Source of the DNA: Bdellovibrionales bacterium
GTDB taxonomy: Bacteria; Bdellovibrionota; Bdellovibrionia; Bdellovibrionales; UBA1609
Length of the DNA stretch: 64,000 nt
Assembly: GCA_016714165.1 (NCBI GenBank)
Contig: JADJNU010000002.1
Coordinates: 806,001-870,000, forward strand
Direction of reading: 5' to 3'
The first letter of the stretch is position 1; each line of letters starts with the position of its first letter. A program made the position numbers and the translations under genes. Positions 17,820 to 26,586 of the stretch are shown in pieces. The notes beneath the pieces were generated by a model. It was given only the letters and a program-made list of their open reading frames with translations. It had not been told where the DNA came from and did not search any database.

Positions 17820-19208
17820 TTGAATCAAAAAAGTGTAAGCAAGGTATTCGTTAACCGCACGCTGAGCTTGAAAAAAATTACCTATATTGGCTTTGACATG
17901 GATCACACTCTCATCCGCTACAACAGCCGAAAGTTTGAGGAATTAGCCCATAATATGATGATCGAAAAGCTCATCAAGGACCACGGATACCCAAATGTCA
18001 TTCAGTCCCTCAAATTCGACTTTGATCGTTCCAGACGGGGCCTCGTCATCGATATTCATCGAGGAAACATCCTCAAACTGAGTCGCCATGCTTCGATTCG
18101 CGTGAGCTATCATGGATTGACTCCAATTAGCTACTCCCAGCAGCGCAAAGTCTATAAGAGTTCCTATATTGACCTGGGCGAACCGGGTTTTGACATTGTT
18201 AATACTACCTTTTCGATTGCTATCTGTGGGTTGTTCGCCCAACTCGTGGATTTGAAAGACAGCTCAGAGACAAAAACACTGCCGGACTATTCCACAATCG
18301 CAGCCGATCTCACCTCTTGCCTCGATAAGGCTCACCGTGATGGAAGTCTAAAAGGTGTCGTTGCCTCTAATCTCGATGACTATATTTACAAGGATGCACG
18401 AGTTGTCCACGGTTTAGAGAGATTCATTCGTCATGGAAAGAAAATTTTTATTGTTACTAATAGTGATTTTCACTATACGAAACTTTTGCTCGATTATGCT
18501 ATCAATCCCTTTCTCACAAATAATACTTGGGAAAATTTTTTCGAACTCGTGATAACTTCTGCTGACAAACCGCGATTTTTTTATGACAATCTTAAGTTTT
18601 TAAAAATTAATCCCAAAGATGGAACGATGACTAACCTTCAAGAAAAAGTCTCGTCAGGTATTTATCAGGGTGGTTGCGCCTCCATTTTTACAAATGATTT
18701 AAATTTGACTGCAGACGAAATACTCTACATTGGAGATCACATTTATGGAGATATCGTACGGTTAAAAAAGGACTGCGCATGGAGAACAGCTTTGGTTGTC
18801 GAAGAACTGGATGAAGAAATTGAGTGTTTGCGAAAGGCCGACCAGTTTGTCGAACAAATCAATAGCTTGATGAATATAAAGATTCCATTGGAAACTGAAG
18901 TCGACCAGCTCATCTCTGAAAAAATTGAAACGGGCAAAAATATTCACGAAGCAAAAATCTCTCAGCTACTCATGGAGATCTCAGAGCTCGATAAAAGGAT
19001 TTCACCTCTCATCAAACGCCAGCAGGAAGTGTATAATCCTTGGTGGGGAGACGTCATGAGGGTTGGCATTGAGGAGAGTTTTTTCGCCTATCAGATGGAA
19101 AGATATGCCTGTATTTACATGGCGAAGATTCAGGATCTCTTGGATGTATGCCCCAGAACATATTTTAGATCTTCCAAACGCTTGATGCCCCATGAGGTTG
19201 CGACTTAA
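17820..19208 (+). CDS. HAD-family cytosolic 5'-nucleotidase (cN-II like)
   Basis: 462 residues. HAD motif I is IGFDMDHTLIRYNS, with the nucleophile and acid/base Asp pair typical of the HAD-IG purine 5'-nucleotidases. Motif II is IFIVTNSDFHYT and the metal-binding end is ILYIGDHIYGDIVRLKK. The long cap and C-terminal coiled region are the usual layout for this family, which is common in Bdellovibrio-like genomes. It probably removes phosphate from purine nucleoside monophosphates. The start is TTG at 17820, behind GGAAGGAGG; there is no better ATG. Confidence 0.85.
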   Translation: MNQKSVSKVFVNRTLSLKKITYIGFDMDHTLIRYNSRKFEELAHNMMIEKLIKDHGYPNVIQSLKFDFDRSRRGLVIDIHRGNILKLSRHASIRVSYHGLTPISYSQQRKVYKSSYIDLGEPGFDIVNTTFSIAICGLFAQLVDLKDSSETKTLPDYSTIAADLTSCLDKAHRDGSLKGVVASNLDDYIYKDARVVHGLERFIRHGKKIFIVTNSDFHYTKLLLDYAINPFLTNNTWENFFELVITSADKPRFFYDNLKFLKINPKDGTMTNLQEKVSSGIYQGGCASIFTNDLNLTADEILYIGDHIYGDIVRLKKDCAWRTALVVEELDEEIECLRKADQFVEQINSLMNIKIPLETEVDQLISEKIETGKNIHEAKISQLLMEISELDKRISPLIKRQQEVYNPWWGDVMRVGIEESFFAYQMERYACIYMAKIQDLLDVCPRTYFRSSKRLMPHEVAT

Positions 19209-19407
19209 AAAAGTCGCTCGCCCCATATTTTATTCTGTTTGCCAATGCCTGGAATTTTCTCGTTGGTGATTCGGCGCTTTTCTGCTATCGTGGCCAAGTT
19301 CGCGAAGCGACCACTTCAGGTAAATGAAGGGTCGACTGAGAGACAGTGCGTTAGCAGATTGGCTTATGTTAATTTTAGCTTGATCAGAAGGGGACGGGAC
19401 TTGATCC

Positions 19408-20202
19408 ATGGGACGAGTACCTCAGGACCGAAAAGATTTTTTTTCATCTGACGCAAATTTTTTATTGATTGGCTCCGGTCGACTCGCGCGCCATTTGGCC
19501 TATTTCTTTAAACACCTCGATATTCCTTTGAGTTTCTGGTCACGTAACAATGATCCAGATTTTAATACCTTAGAACCCAGCGACGGAACACCACAGCAAC
19601 GCCTCCGTAAGCTTGCGAAGGCGGCTTCACACATTTGGATTCTTACCAAAGATGGGTCTATTTCTGAAATGAGTGAGCTTTGTGCGGATTCGCGCGGAAT
19701 TCTTTTTCACTGTTCAGGAAGTCTCAATTTAAATGGAGTACATGGAGCGCATCCGCTGATGTCCTTTGGATGGAATTTGTATCCACATACAACATACTTG
19801 AAAATCCCTGTTGTTTTAGATTCAAAAACACCAAACCTCACTGAAATCTGGCCAGGATTGACCAATCCACAGATTCGCTTAAAGCAGGATCAAAAGCCTC
19901 TCTATCACGCTCTCTGCGTAGCCAGCGGGAACTTCAGCACTCTGCTTTGGCAAATGGCTAAAGAGGATTTTTCCAGATTGGGAATATCTTGGTCCCATCT
20001 TCAACCCTATTTAAATCAAATTTTTTTAAATCTCTCTCATTCTCCCGACGAGGCTCTCACTGGTCCACTCGCTCGCTCTGACACCTTGACTGTTGAGAAA
20101 AATATACAAGCCCTCAACGGGCATGACTTAGGAGATATCTATTCTCTTTTCTGGAAGATTTATCAAAAAAGGAGAACGAAATGTCCCTACCCAATTTTAT
20201 GA
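19408..20202 (+). CDS. Rossmann/DUF2520 protein, possible ketopantoate reductase
   Basis: 264 residues. An NAD(P)-binding N terminus (FLLIGSGRLARHLAYFF), then WILTKDGSISEM and an HCSGSL turn, then a helical C-terminal domain (KPLYHALCVASGNF) as in Rossmann/DUF2520 proteins. It overlaps panB by 22 bases and starts the pantothenate block. No PanE is visible, so it may supply the missing ketopantoate reductase step, as I recall for the PanG-type enzyme of Francisella. That role is inferred from position. The ATG at 19408 has only a weak upstream G-rich site. Confidence 0.72.
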   Translation: MGRVPQDRKDFFSSDANFLLIGSGRLARHLAYFFKHLDIPLSFWSRNNDPDFNTLEPSDGTPQQRLRKLAKAASHIWILTKDGSISEMSELCADSRGILFHCSGSLNLNGVHGAHPLMSFGWNLYPHTTYLKIPVVLDSKTPNLTEIWPGLTNPQIRLKQDQKPLYHALCVASGNFSTLLWQMAKEDFSRLGISWSHLQPYLNQIFLNLSHSPDEALTGPLARSDTLTVEKNIQALNGHDLGDIYSLFWKIYQKRRTKCPYPIL

Positions 20203-20967
20203 AAATGAAGCGATCAGGAAGAAAAATTTCTATGATCACTTGCTATGATTTTTGGTCAGCAAAGCTTTTGAACCAGTCAAATGTCGATTGCATTTTGGTT
20301 GGAGATAGCGCCGCCATGGTCATGCATGGACACAATACGACTCTTCCAGCTTCTCTTGAAATGATGGCCTTGCATTGCGCTGCCGTTTCCAAGGGAGCTC
20401 CTGATAAATTTATTGTAGGTGATTTGCCTTTCTCTCGTTCAGAAAATCTCTTACCAGCAATATGAAAGCTGTTGAGTGCTTGATGAAGTCCGGCGTTCAA
20501 GCCGTGAAACTCGAGGGTGCAAGCGGAAATCTGAAACTCATTAAGCATCTGGTTGAATCGGGAGTTCCCGTAATGGGGCACCTCGGACTGACCCCCAGTC
20601 AATCCATCAACTGGGGGGATTTAGAGTTCAAGGCAAAGATATTGACTCTGCCCGTCTCCTCGAACGACAAGCTACAGAATTACAGGAACACGGCTGCTTT
20701 TCCTTGGTTTTGGAATGTGTTCCGAGCACATTGAGCGAAACTATCACAAAAAATCTTCTTATCCCCACAATCGGAATTGGGGCGGGACCAAATACCGACG
20801 GACAGGTTCTTGTCCTACAGGACATGCTAGGCCTCAACCAAGGTTTTAAGCCAAAATTTCTTCGTCAATTTCTCAACGGAAGTGATCTCATTATTTCTGC
20901 GGTCAACCAATACGACCAAATGGTTAAAGAACGAAGTTTTCCAGATCTCAGCGAAAGCTACGAATAA
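20181..20967 (+). pseudogene. panB: ketopantoate hydroxymethyltransferase, two frameshifts
   Basis: PanB makes ketopantoate from 2-oxoisovalerate and methylene-THF. The gene is split over three frames. Frame one gives ITCYDFWSAKLL and VGDSAAMVMHG, the metal-binding start. At TTT 20429-20431 one base is missing: restoring it gives DLPFLSFRKSLTSNMKAVEC. At CCCCC 20592-20596 another is missing: restoring it gives LTPQSIHQLGGFRVQGKD. The last frame gives LVLECVPS, IPTIGIGAGPNTDGQVLV. With both repaired it is a normal PanB of about 262 residues. AAAGGAGAACGAA precedes its ATG. As written, no full-length enzyme would be made. Confidence 0.9.
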
Positions 20968-21731
20968 TGGATATTTACTTTAAGGTTCAACACTGGCGCG
21001 ATCAAAGAAATGGCGATCGCATTGAGGGACTCTCATTGGGTATGGTTCCAACAATGGGAGCGCTTCATCGAGGGCATATTTCTCTCATCGAGAGATCATT
21101 GAAGAAAAATGATCGAACACTTGTCAGTATTTTTGTCAATCCAACTCAATTTGATAATCCTGACGATTTCGCAAAATATCCAATACAATTGGAATCAGAT
21201 ATTGAAACTCTAAGAAACGCGGGAGTTCATTACTTGATACTCCCCGACTATGGGGAGCTATACCCAGACAATTTTCGCTACCAAGTTATAGAAAATGAGG
21301 AAAGTCAGCTGCTCTGCGGAGCTCATCGTCCTGGTCATTTCAATGGCGTGTTGACCGTCGTCATGAAACTCCTTCATCTCGCTGATGCCGATCGGGCCTA
21401 TTTTGGAGAAAAGGACTATCAACAACTTCAATTGATAAAGGACATGGTCAAGGCATTTTTTATGAACGTAGAGGTGATCGGATGTCCCACTCTCAGAGAA
21501 GAGAGCGGATTGGCTATGAGCTCCAGAAACCAGCGATTAAGTGCAACTCAACTCAAAATTGCTTCCCAATTCAGTCAGATTTTAAGATCAGCAGCCAATC
21601 CGGAGCAGGCGACGGACGCACTCTTACAGGTAGGATTCGGTGTCGATTACGTCGAAGAGAGGTGGGGACGTCGATTAGGTGCCGTTCATCTCGGCAAAGT
21701 TAGGTTAATAGACAATGTTGAACTCAAATAG
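20967..21731 (+). CDS. panC: pantoate--beta-alanine ligase
   Basis: 254 residues. It joins pantoate and beta-alanine with ATP. MVPTMGALHRGHISLI holds the HxGH adenylate motif, and VSIFVNPTQFDNPDDF, RPGHFNGVLTVV, YFGEKDYQQLQLI and the LAMSSRNQRLS loop are all family blocks. Slightly short at the C terminus. The ATG at 20967 overlaps the panB end by one base and its 3' end overlaps coaBC by 17 bases, so the cluster is tightly packed. Confidence 0.95.
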   Translation: MDIYFKVQHWRDQRNGDRIEGLSLGMVPTMGALHRGHISLIERSLKKNDRTLVSIFVNPTQFDNPDDFAKYPIQLESDIETLRNAGVHYLILPDYGELYPDNFRYQVIENEESQLLCGAHRPGHFNGVLTVVMKLLHLADADRAYFGEKDYQQLQLIKDMVKAFFMNVEVIGCPTLREESGLAMSSRNQRLSATQLKIASQFSQILRSAANPEQATDALLQVGFGVDYVEERWGRRLGAVHLGKVRLIDNVELK

Positions 21732-22974
21732 GAGCCAACAGAATATTTTGTTTCAAATCACTGGGTCCGTGGCGGCCTTTAAGGCTTGTTCGGTCATTTC
21801 CGCTCTTGTTCAGAAAAAATATCAAGTTCGAGTTGTGACAACAGCCTCAGCCCTCAAATTTGTTGGGCCGGCAAGCCTTGAGGGCTTAACGGGCAGACCT
21901 GTTGTACACGATACTTTCGATCGTGGCCAAATGATGAATCATATCAGTCTAGCCCGGTGGGCAGATGCTTTTGTGCTTTGTCCTGCGACGGCTAATTCTA
22001 TCAATCGGTTGGCCCACGGATTGGGAGATGATTTAATTGGTTCAATTTTTTTAGCCCAAGATTTTCGCAAGCCCTATCTCGTTTTTCCGGCTATGAATTC
22101 GCGTATGCTTGAACACCCTGTCACCAGGGAATCTATATCAAAATTAATGGCAATGGGCGTGAGAATTTTTCCAACTGAGAAAGGAATCCTTGCTTGCGGA
22201 GAATTTGGGTCTGGAAAGCTAATGAACCCGGAATTGATAGTTGAGGAAATTTCTCGTATCACAGTCAACAACATCTCCAATTTGGGATCCAGAAAATTGA
22301 AGATTCTTGTTACTGCTGGGGGTACCTCTGAACCCATTGACAGCGTTAGATTCATTGGCAATCGCAGTACAGGACAGACTGGTTGCCAGATTGCAGAGTC
22401 TCTTGCGAATGCGGGACACAGGATTGTTCTTTTGAGATCCAGGACGGGAGCAAGTGCAAAGTCAAATGGCGATCTCCTTTCACATGATTTTGAGAGCTGT
22501 GCGGATCTCAGAAGACTCCTCATTGATTATTTAAGTCACGATTCCTTCGATGCCATTATTCACTCGGCTGCCGTCAGTGACTTTGCTGTCGACACGATTG
22601 TGGATCAGACAGGTCGTTCTTGCCATCAAAACGAAAAAATTTCCTCAGATGTTAATATCTCCATTAATCTCAAGCAGAATCCAAAGCTTATTCGAGAGAT
22701 TCGACATTGGTCAGCCAACAAAAATATATTGATAATTGGCTTTAAACTCACTTCTACTCCTAACATCGAAGATCGGTTAAATTCCCTAAAGAAGCTTCAG
22801 CAAGAAGCCTCTCCCGATTTTGTTGTGTTGAACGACCTTTCAGATATCTCTGAGCAATCACACATATTTTCGATTTATGAAGGCGAAAAAATCTGCAAGA
22901 GAGGAAACTCAAAGGCAGAGCTGGAACTGGCTATTTCACAGCTCCTATCACAAACTGAGGTATATGGCATATGA
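21715..22974 (+). CDS. coaBC: CoaBC: PPC synthetase/decarboxylase
   Basis: 419 residues, bifunctional Dfp. The N-terminal flavoprotein decarboxylase has ITGSVAAFKACSVI, an HISLARWAD with the catalytic His, PAMNSRMLEHP and CGEFGSGKL with the active-site Cys. The C-terminal synthetase begins ILVTAGGTSEPIDSVRFI and continues NRSTGQTG and HSAAVSDFAVD. It turns phosphopantothenate and cysteine into 4'-phosphopantetheine. It overlaps panC at one end and coaX by four bases at the other. Confidence 0.93.
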   Translation: MLNSNRSQQNILFQITGSVAAFKACSVISALVQKKYQVRVVTTASALKFVGPASLEGLTGRPVVHDTFDRGQMMNHISLARWADAFVLCPATANSINRLAHGLGDDLIGSIFLAQDFRKPYLVFPAMNSRMLEHPVTRESISKLMAMGVRIFPTEKGILACGEFGSGKLMNPELIVEEISRITVNNISNLGSRKLKILVTAGGTSEPIDSVRFIGNRSTGQTGCQIAESLANAGHRIVLLRSRTGASAKSNGDLLSHDFESCADLRRLLIDYLSHDSFDAIIHSAAVSDFAVDTIVDQTGRSCHQNEKISSDVNISINLKQNPKLIREIRHWSANKNILIIGFKLTSTPNIEDRLNSLKKLQQEASPDFVVLNDLSDISEQSHIFSIYEGEKICKRGNSKAELELAISQLLSQTEVYGI

Positions 22975-23741
22975 TCATGTGTTTAGACGTTGGCAATAGC
23001 CAAATGTTTGGCGGTGTCTTTAAGGACCAAAAATTGCTTTTCCAATTTCGTCGAAATTCGAGAGGTGGTGCTTCTTCGGATGAATATGGCCTCTTCCTGA
23101 GGAGTGTTTTGCGAGAAAACGGTATTGATCCGAATTCCATTGAGAGGATCGCGATATGCACAGTTGTTCCAGAAGTTCTTCATTCCTTAAAGAATTGCTG
23201 TTTGAAATATTTTAATCGTTCTCCATTCGTCCTTCAGGCTGGAGTTAAGACTGGTCTCAAAATCAATTATCGAAACCCGAGCGAGGTCGGCGCCGATCGT
23301 ATTGCAAATGCCATCGCAGCTTATCATCTGTATCCAAATCAAGATCTCATCATTATTGACTTCGGAACAGCCACGACTTTTTGTGCTGTTTCCTCAAGCC
23401 GCCAGTACTTCGGGGGAGTCATCCTTGCTGGTCTGAGAATTTCCATGGAGGCAATGGAGAGTCGAACCTCGAAATTGCCGTCCGTTGAGATCCTTCGTCC
23501 CGGTGAGGTTCTCGGACGTTCAACGGTGGAGAGCATTCAGTCGGGTCTTTATTTCGGAACCTTAGGCGCAGTCCGAGAAATAGTTGATGGGCTTCAAAGA
23601 GAAGCCTTTTCTGGAAGCAAGGCCCAAGTCATCGGAACTGGTGGGCTCTCCAGTCTCTTTGAAGATGAAGATGTTTTCGATTTAACTGTTCCCGATCTTG
23701 TGCTCGTGGGACTTCGGTTTGCAATAGATATGAACACATGA
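22971..23741 (+). CDS. coaX: type III pantothenate kinase
   Basis: 256 residues. CoaX phosphorylates pantothenate and needs a monovalent cation. The ASKHA signature is present: LDVGNSQMFGGVF with the catalytic Asp, GADRIANAIAAY, IIDFGTATTFCAV and VIGTGGLSSLF. Type III kinase with no CoA feedback is known in many non-enteric bacteria. The ATG overlaps the coaBC stop (ATGA type). Confidence 0.94.
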   Translation: MIMCLDVGNSQMFGGVFKDQKLLFQFRRNSRGGASSDEYGLFLRSVLRENGIDPNSIERIAICTVVPEVLHSLKNCCLKYFNRSPFVLQAGVKTGLKINYRNPSEVGADRIANAIAAYHLYPNQDLIIIDFGTATTFCAVSSSRQYFGGVILAGLRISMEAMESRTSKLPSVEILRPGEVLGRSTVESIQSGLYFGTLGAVREIVDGLQREAFSGSKAQVIGTGGLSSLFEDEDVFDLTVPDLVLVGLRFAIDMNT

Positions 23742-23796
23742 TCACGATTTTAATAAAAATGATGTTTCAAAAAAATGGGAGAGTGAGGATCTCAAT

Positions 23797-24159
23797 ATGA
23801 CATTGACCATGCTTAAATCTAAGATTCATCGGGCTACCGTGACGGATGCAAACCTTTCGTATGAGGGTTCAATCTCGATTGACTCTCGACTGTGCAAACT
23901 GGCGCGTCTCCACCAGTTTGAAAAGGTGGATATTTATAACTGCAACAATGGCGCTCGCTTTTCAACCTACGTCATTTACGGAGGGCCAGGTGAAATTTGC
24001 CTCAATGGCGCTGCCGCGAGACACGTTCATAAGGGCGATCTCGTTATTATCGCCTGTTATCTCAATCTGAGTCCTCCTGAAGCCCCATCTCACAAACCCA
24101 ATCTTGTGTTTGTCGACAAAAAAAATTGTCCTGTAGAAAAACTCGCACCGGAGATCTAG
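23797..24159 (+). CDS. panD: aspartate 1-decarboxylase
   Basis: 120 residues. PanD supplies beta-alanine. The self-cleavage site is SYEGSISID, with the pyruvoyl Ser25 after Gly24. CNNGARFSTYVI and INGAAARHV-like LNGAAARHVHKGD follow. GTGAGGATCTCAAT lies before the ATG. It is 55 bases after coaX and closes the pantothenate block. Confidence 0.95.
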   Translation: MTLTMLKSKIHRATVTDANLSYEGSISIDSRLCKLARLHQFEKVDIYNCNNGARFSTYVIYGGPGEICLNGAAARHVHKGDLVIIACYLNLSPPEAPSHKPNLVFVDKKNCPVEKLAPEI

Positions 24160-24381
24160 TAAGTATACTTGACCTCGACAAATAACTAGGTTACGGATTT
24201 TTTAAATCATTCGATTCACTACGTAAAAAATCTTCATCCTTGAAGGGGTCAGGCCGTGACCATGTAGTGATTTGGAGTTTGCAGATGAGTCATTTATCCA
24301 ACAAGGAAAGCGAGCTATTCTAGGTGAAGAATGTAAGACGCTCACTCTATGCGACTCTGTAAAATTGCCCGCGGCGGGACC

Positions 24382-25224
24382 ATGCAACGTCTCTCTTTGA
24401 TGATTTCGTTTTTTCTGATTTCAACCTTTTCAATGGCGAGTGTCGTTGTCATTGAAAATGTTAAACAAAGCTGCTCAGATGTCCTATCCCTACGAGATCC
24501 CATGTCCGGATACCCAATGGCCTTCAGGAATTTGCAGAAAATGAACAAGTGGCTCACCTCGAATCTGCTCGAGAAGTATAAATCAGAAGCGCAGTACCAG
24601 TTCGATATGAGCGTTACTCCGGAGATGCGGGCGCGCGAAATCTTTAATCATTTAGTTCGATTTCGGCTGACTCTTCTTCCGGCTGGAATCCAATCGCCGT
24701 TCTTAGCAACCTTGCATTCATCATCGATAACTTATGAATTTCCATTTGCTGTTTGGGGAGGCAACGGTCATGCCAGCAAAGGCAAATTGACAGTGAACAC
24801 CCATGGAGCGTTACGGGACAGCGCCTTTGTGTTACATACTTTAATCCACGAAATTGAACATCAAATCCAATTTTTGATGTTTAACTCATTGGACTCTACT
24901 CAGTGGTTGTATAGCCAGGGGATTTTTCTCTTTATGAGGAAGATTTTTTTGCGATATCAGCAAGAGCTCGGAGCCATGTACCTGGAGTGGATGTTTTTTC
25001 ACTTATTACCCAGAAGTGATCTCACCTATTGGCAGGCGAAACTGGATTCAGTAGGTGCTCCAATTTTTCGAGACCGCGATCATCTTCAGAGGAGCCTGAA
25101 TGGTGCTCAATTGCCATTTGAGGAATATTTAAGTCGCGAGCATAAGGCGGGTCGATATTCTCTGCAGAGTCTGACAAAGGCATTTTGGGCAGATCGTAAG
25201 GGCAATAGAGTCCCACTTAATTGA
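24382..25224 (+). CDS. secreted protein with HExxH motif
   Basis: 280 residues from the ATG at 24382, chosen because it opens a clean signal peptide (LSLMISFFLISTFSMA); an in-frame ATG at 24349 adds a charged stretch. A central helix reads VLHTLIHEIEHQIQFLM, an HExxH zinc-binding motif, and a downstream QQELGAMYLEW helix could give the third ligand. It is not close to a peptidase family I know. A periplasmic or secreted metallopeptidase is a reasonable guess but unproven. Confidence 0.6.
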   Translation: MQRLSLMISFFLISTFSMASVVVIENVKQSCSDVLSLRDPMSGYPMAFRNLQKMNKWLTSNLLEKYKSEAQYQFDMSVTPEMRAREIFNHLVRFRLTLLPAGIQSPFLATLHSSSITYEFPFAVWGGNGHASKGKLTVNTHGALRDSAFVLHTLIHEIEHQIQFLMFNSLDSTQWLYSQGIFLFMRKIFLRYQQELGAMYLEWMFFHLLPRSDLTYWQAKLDSVGAPIFRDRDHLQRSLNGAQLPFEEYLSREHKAGRYSLQSLTKAFWADRKGNRVPLN

Positions 25225-25272
25225 AAGGACTAAAGAAGCTAGAGTCTCATTCTCCGACTGAAAAAGACACAA

Positions 25273-26202
25273 TCACCTGATCGTCCCTGCAAGGGGAAGA
25301 CCGGCTTGACCAACATGAGAAAGAAGTCTTCTTCCAATTATTGGTTCAATCCACCTTTTTGTTTCAATGAGACTTTCTAGATCTACGTTTGTTCTAACTC
25401 CCATTGCATGCATCATATAGACCAGATCTTCGGTCGCCAAATTTCCAGAGGCTCCTTTGGCATATGGACAACCTCCCAAGCCTCCCACGCTCGAATCAAA
25501 AGATCGGATCCCCAATTCATAGCTCTTCGCTACATTGGCAAGCGCCGTACCTCGTGTATCGTGAAAATGCATGGCCAGCCGACGAGCCGGGATTTTCTTT
25601 AAAATTTTCTTTAATAGAATTTCCACCTGTCGGGGGGATGCCACTCCAATCGTATCTCCAATTGAAACCTCATAAACGCCAAGCTCTAAGAGGGCAGTGG
25701 CCAGTTTGACAACGTATCCAGGATCGACATACCCATCGTAAGGGCAACCAAAAGCTGTGCTGAGGTACCCTCTGACTTTTATTTTTCGAGTTTTGGCTTC
25801 TTTTATGACCTGTCGAAAACGATCAAAGCTCTCTGCTATGCTGCAGTTGATGTTTTTTTTTGAAAAGCCCTCACTGCAGGCCCCAAATATTGCGATGTCA
25901 CGCAACTCCGTCTTCACCGCATCCTCCATCCCGCGAAAATTCGGAACGAGGGCCGAAATGCGAACCTTCTTTCCTAATTCACCACTTCTCTGTGACTCGA
26001 AAAGTTCTGCGATCAGTTCCCCACTTTCTTGCATCTGAGGCACCCACTTAGAAGAAACGAATGCCCCAACCTCAATTAGATTAAGGCCGGCCTGACCTAA
26101 TCTCAAGACAAGTTCCTTGCGAACCTTTAAGCTCAAGCGATGAGCCTCATTCTGAAGTCCATCACGAGGACCCACCTCAATGATACGAATTGAATTTGCC
26201 AT
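25273..26202 (-). CDS. mvaB: hydroxymethylglutaryl-CoA lyase
   Basis: 309 residues. HMG-CoA lyase splits HMG-CoA into acetoacetate and acetyl-CoA, the last step of leucine degradation. VGPRDGLQNEAH, VEVGAFVSSKWVPQM, GCPYDGYVDP and MHFHDTRGTALAN are TIM-barrel blocks, and GGLGGCPYAKGASGNLATED carries the catalytic Cys loop. GAGGGAC precedes the ATG. It ends the leucine operon, 3 bases after the biotin carrier gene. Confidence 0.93.
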   Translation of the reverse strand: MANSIRIIEVGPRDGLQNEAHRLSLKVRKELVLRLGQAGLNLIEVGAFVSSKWVPQMQESGELIAELFESQRSGELGKKVRISALVPNFRGMEDAVKTELRDIAIFGACSEGFSKKNINCSIAESFDRFRQVIKEAKTRKIKVRGYLSTAFGCPYDGYVDPGYVVKLATALLELGVYEVSIGDTIGVASPRQVEILLKKILKKIPARRLAMHFHDTRGTALANVAKSYELGIRSFDSSVGGLGGCPYAKGASGNLATEDLVYMMHAMGVRTNVDLESLIETKRWIEPIIGRRLLSHVGQAGLPLAGTIR

Positions 26203-26205
26203 TTT

Positions 26206-26586
26206 CTATTGTCCCTCGCCGGCTTTTCCCACTGAAATCAGTGTGATTCCGAGGGCCACTTGATCACCAAGTTTACAATTTATTTGATCAATGAGACCCT
26301 CCTGTCGAGCTTCCAAAGTGTACTCCATTTTCATCGCTTCCATCATTACGACAGGCTGACCAGAAATCACTTTGTCGCCAACTTTCACTAGGATCTTGAT
26401 AATCTTGCCTGGCATCGGAGACACCACATCGGAATGAGAAATTGCACCTCTTCCACCGCCTCTTGTTTTCACTGGAGGAGAATATTGATATGTTTCTCCT
26501 TCATAGTGATACCATAGTTGCTGGCCCAAGCGCTCGCACCAAACCTCCACCTGCCGACCTTCAATCGACACTGAATAGCGTTTCAT
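26206..26586 (-). CDS. biotin carboxyl carrier (BCCP) subunit
   Basis: 126 residues. The C-terminal biotinyl domain has VVSPMPGKIIKILVKVGD and EAMKMEYTL, whose Lys carries biotin. In most methylcrotonyl-CoA carboxylases BCCP is fused to the alpha subunit; here it is a separate gene. The ATG at 26586 overlaps the biotin carboxylase stop by one base (TGATG), with GGGGGAG six bases upstream, so the two parts are made together. Confidence 0.9.
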   Translation of the reverse strand: MKRYSVSIEGRQVEVWCERLGQQLWYHYEGETYQYSPPVKTRGGGRGAISHSDVVSPMPGKIIKILVKVGDKVISGQPVVMMEAMKMEYTLEARQEGLIDQINCKLGDQVALGITLISVGKAGEGQ

